Positions 6,679-8,417 of a stretch of DNA of 8,417 bases are shown piece by piece. Numbering within the stretch: position 1 is the stretch's first letter; each line of letters starts with the position of its first letter. This DNA comes from CBHWET01 sp966112985 (GTDB lineage: Bacteria; Verrucomicrobiota; Verrucomicrobiia; Limisphaerales; JACDHS01). The notes under the pieces were generated by a model that searched no databases, was not told the DNA's origin, and saw only the letters and a list, made by a program, of their open reading frames with translations. The DNA lies in the NCBI GenBank assembly GCA_966112985.1, contig CBHWET010000220.1, positions 1 through 8,417 of the forward strand. Reading direction: 5' to 3'. A program made the position numbers and the translations under genes.

Positions 6679-8271
6679 ATGATCGAGGTTGCTGAAATTT
6701 TTGTCGGTCTACTGTTTGCGGTCACGGTGCTTGCACTGCTCGCTCGCAAGCTGACAATTCCCTATCCGATTCTGTTTGTGATCGGCGGGTTATTGATCGG
6801 ACTGATTCCACAACTTCCGAAAGTCCGGCTCGACCCCGAGTTGATTTTTCTCTTTTTCCTCCCACCGCTTTTATTCCCGGCAGCATTATTCACATCCTGG
6901 CGCGATTTCCGCGGAAGCCTGCGGCCCATTTCACTGCTCGCGGTCGGGCTGGTTTTGTTCACAACCGTCACTGTTGCTTATCTCGCGCACTATTTCATGG
7001 GCTTGCCGCTCGCAGCAGGTTTTGTGTTAGGCGCGATCGTTTCGCCCCCGGACGCCATCGCCGCATCGGCCATCGCACAGCGTTTGGAGATTCCGCGTCG
7101 TATTGTTACGATTCTGGAAGGAGAAAGCCTCGTCAACGACGCGACAGCTCTCGTCGCGTATCGATTTGCACTGGTCGCCGTGACCACCGGCTCGTTCTCG
7201 CTCGCAGCGGCGAGCGGACAGTTCCTCATTGTCGGTATCGGCGGAATCGCAATTGGTTTCGCGACGGGTTGGTTGGCCGAACAGCTGCACAAGCGCGTCG
7301 ACGATGCACCCATTGAAATCACGGTGTCGTTGCTCACGCCCTACATTGCATACCTCGCGGCAGAGCAATTGCACGTGTCGGGTGTGCTTGCGGTCGTGAC
7401 CGCGGGTTTATATCTCGGCAGGCGAATGCCTGAGCTTCTGACGTTCACGACGCGGCTTCAAGCCGGGCCGTTTTGGGAAATGATTGAGTTCCTGTTGAAC
7501 GGTTTCGTTTTCATTCTAATCGGACTGCAATTGCCAGAAGTCCTTAGCGCCTTGTCAGGAAGTAAAATGCCGGTTCGCCAATTGGTCTGGTACGCGCTAC
7601 TGGTCAGCTTCGCGGTGATCGTCGTCCGGATCATATGGGTTTTCACGGCAACCTATCTCGAGCGGATCGTTTTTAAGAAACTGTTTCGAAACGACCCGTA
7701 TCCTAAATGGCAAAACGTTGCCATCGTCGGCTGGGCCGGAATTCGTGGTGTCGTGTCCCTGGCGGCGGCGATGGCTGTACCAATCAGCACACAAAAGGGT
7801 GCGCCCTTTCCCGGCCGTGATTTGATTCTATTCCTGACCTTCGTCGTCATTCTCGTGACGCTGTTGATACAAGGATTGAGTTTACCAGCCATTATTCGGC
7901 GTCTCGGAGTCAAAGACGACGGCGTGATGGGAAGGGAAGAACGCGACGCGCGGTTAAAGGCAAACCAGGCGGCATTGGCGCGGCTAAAAGAGATCGCCGA
8001 AACCGATGCCACTAAAGCGGACGCATTACAACGCCTGCGCATCGAATACGAAGATCACATCAGGCAGGTGGAAGGCGCTGAGCCTGACAGCGCGAACACG
8101 CTTCGCCTGTTTTCCTTGGAATACGAACGCCTCTCACGAGATGCGCTCTGGCAGGAACGCCAGACGATTCTCGAACTCCGCAACCAAGATAAAATCAGCG
8201 ACGAAGTTCTGCGTCGTATCCAGCGTGACATTGATTTGGCTGAGGCCCGGTTGATGCAGCACGAGGGGTAA
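6679..8271 (+). CDS. CPA1-family Na+/H+ antiporter (bacterial NhaP/YjcE-like form)
   Basis: 530 residues, matching the ~525 of the bacterial CPA1 antiporter family. It exchanges cytoplasmic Na+ (or K+) for H+ across the inner membrane. About twelve TM helices span residues 5-405. Diagnostic segments are 'GAIVSPPDAIAASAIAQRL' (118-136), 'TILEGESLVNDATALVAYRF' (144-163) with the transport Asn153-Asp154 pair, and 'GWAGIRGVVSLAAAMAVP' (351-368) with the conserved Arg356. A soluble tail of about 120 residues (412-530) is rich in Glu, Arg, Lys and Ala and should be helical or coiled-coil; such tails commonly regulate the transporter. The start was set at 6679 because TM1 follows at once (MIEVAEIFVG). 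An AAGGG at 6671-6675 lies only 3 nt upstream, too close for a good ribosome-binding site. The frame is open to an ATG at 6448 that would overlap the DUF72 start codon; the extra 77 residues are hydrophilic and unlike the family. TAA stop at 8269-8271. Confidence 0.93.
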   Translation: MIEVAEIFVGLLFAVTVLALLARKLTIPYPILFVIGGLLIGLIPQLPKVRLDPELIFLFFLPPLLFPAALFTSWRDFRGSLRPISLLAVGLVLFTTVTVAYLAHYFMGLPLAAGFVLGAIVSPPDAIAASAIAQRLEIPRRIVTILEGESLVNDATALVAYRFALVAVTTGSFSLAAASGQFLIVGIGGIAIGFATGWLAEQLHKRVDDAPIEITVSLLTPYIAYLAAEQLHVSGVLAVVTAGLYLGRRMPELLTFTTRLQAGPFWEMIEFLLNGFVFILIGLQLPEVLSALSGSKMPVRQLVWYALLVSFAVIVVRIIWVFTATYLERIVFKKLFRNDPYPKWQNVAIVGWAGIRGVVSLAAAMAVPISTQKGAPFPGRDLILFLTFVVILVTLLIQGLSLPAIIRRLGVKDDGVMGREERDARLKANQAALARLKEIAETDATKADALQRLRIEYEDHIRQVEGAEPDSANTLRLFSLEYERLSRDALWQERQTILELRNQDKISDEVLRRIQRDIDLAEARLMQHEG

Positions 8272-8303
8272 GCCGAAATCCGGCCCGCTCAGCAGGCCCA
8301 CAC

Positions 8304-8340
8304 GAATCGGCCAAACCCCTCCTTGTTTTCGCGCCGATTC
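8304..8340 (+). terminator. Possible weak terminator after the antiporter gene
   Basis: GAATCGGC (8304-8311) and GCCGATTC (8333-8340) form a perfect 8-bp stem with a 21-nt loop, followed by only three T (8341-8343). It lies 33 bp after the antiporter stop and 21 bp before the next start. The position suits a terminator, but the long loop and short T-run make it weak. Confidence 0.35.
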
Positions 8341-8361
8341 TTTGCAAACTCCCAGCGAGCA

Positions 8362-8417
8362 ATGAAAAATCCTGGCAAATGGCTTTTCGTTTTCCTTCTC
8401 GTAATCGTATTTCCCAT
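8362..8417 (+). CDS. 5' end of an exported or membrane protein (3' truncated by the window)
   Basis: An ATG at 8362 opens 18 codons that run off the edge: MKNPGKWLFVFLLVIVFP followed by an incomplete AT- codon. Two Lys then a run of Leu, Val, Phe and Ile is a textbook n-region and h-region, so this is likely a signal peptide or first TM helix. It lies 90 bp after the antiporter stop on the same strand. No strong Shine-Dalgarno is visible (the preceding bases are CCCAGCGAGCA), in keeping with the other starts here. The product cannot be named from so little, and a chance open stretch is possible. Confidence 0.55.
   Translation, partial: MKNPGKWLFVFLLVIVFP

Noticed and set aside
1..8417. A defence island, mobile element, CRISPR array or biosynthetic cluster
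   Set aside because: No transposase, integrase, nuclease, repeat array or synthase is seen; all complete genes belong to broadly distributed chromosomal families.

Overview
The window looks like a chromosomal segment of a verrucomicrobial bacterium (Verrucomicrobiota, most like the Pedosphaera/Limisphaerales group). The main clue is the C-terminal module of the first gene. It is a short beta-sandwich repeat with an 'EASTNL...W' core and a final 'YYRV', which is very common at the ends of exported proteins in that group. A GxGYxYP-family putative glycoside hydrolase and start codons mostly lacking well-placed Shine-Dalgarno sequences fit the same picture. The assignment rests on recognition alone, without a database search.

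Layout, left to right: (1) the 3' end of a secreted, beta-rich protein on +, cut by the window edge; (2) a convergent 12-TM MMPL/RND-type exporter on -, whose stop lies 19 bp from the end of gene 1; (3) a short divergent spacer; (4) a GxGYxYP-family exported protein on +, with a signal-like N-terminus; (5) a 12-bp hairpin with a one-base bulge; (6) a small two-TM DUF3592 protein on +; (7) a convergent gap; (8) a DUF72 (YecE-type) protein on -; (9) a 221-bp divergent spacer; (10) a CPA1-type Na+/H+ antiporter on + with a charged helical cytoplasmic tail; (11) a possible weak terminator; (12) the first 18 codons of another gene, apparently for an exported or membrane protein, running off the right edge.

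The strand alternates almost gene by gene (+, -, +, +, -, +, +), so there is no long operon here. Only the GxGYxYP/DUF3592 pair and the antiporter/last-gene pair are co-directional, and a hairpin separates each. The genes read as independent housekeeping, envelope and ion-homeostasis functions rather than one pathway. I saw no tRNA or rRNA, transposase, integrase, CRISPR array, defence system or biosynthetic cluster, and I do not claim an undescribed multi-gene system. The most unusual items are the altered signature motif in the GxGYxYP protein, the strong hairpin after it, and two long open 5' extensions that affect start-site annotation.
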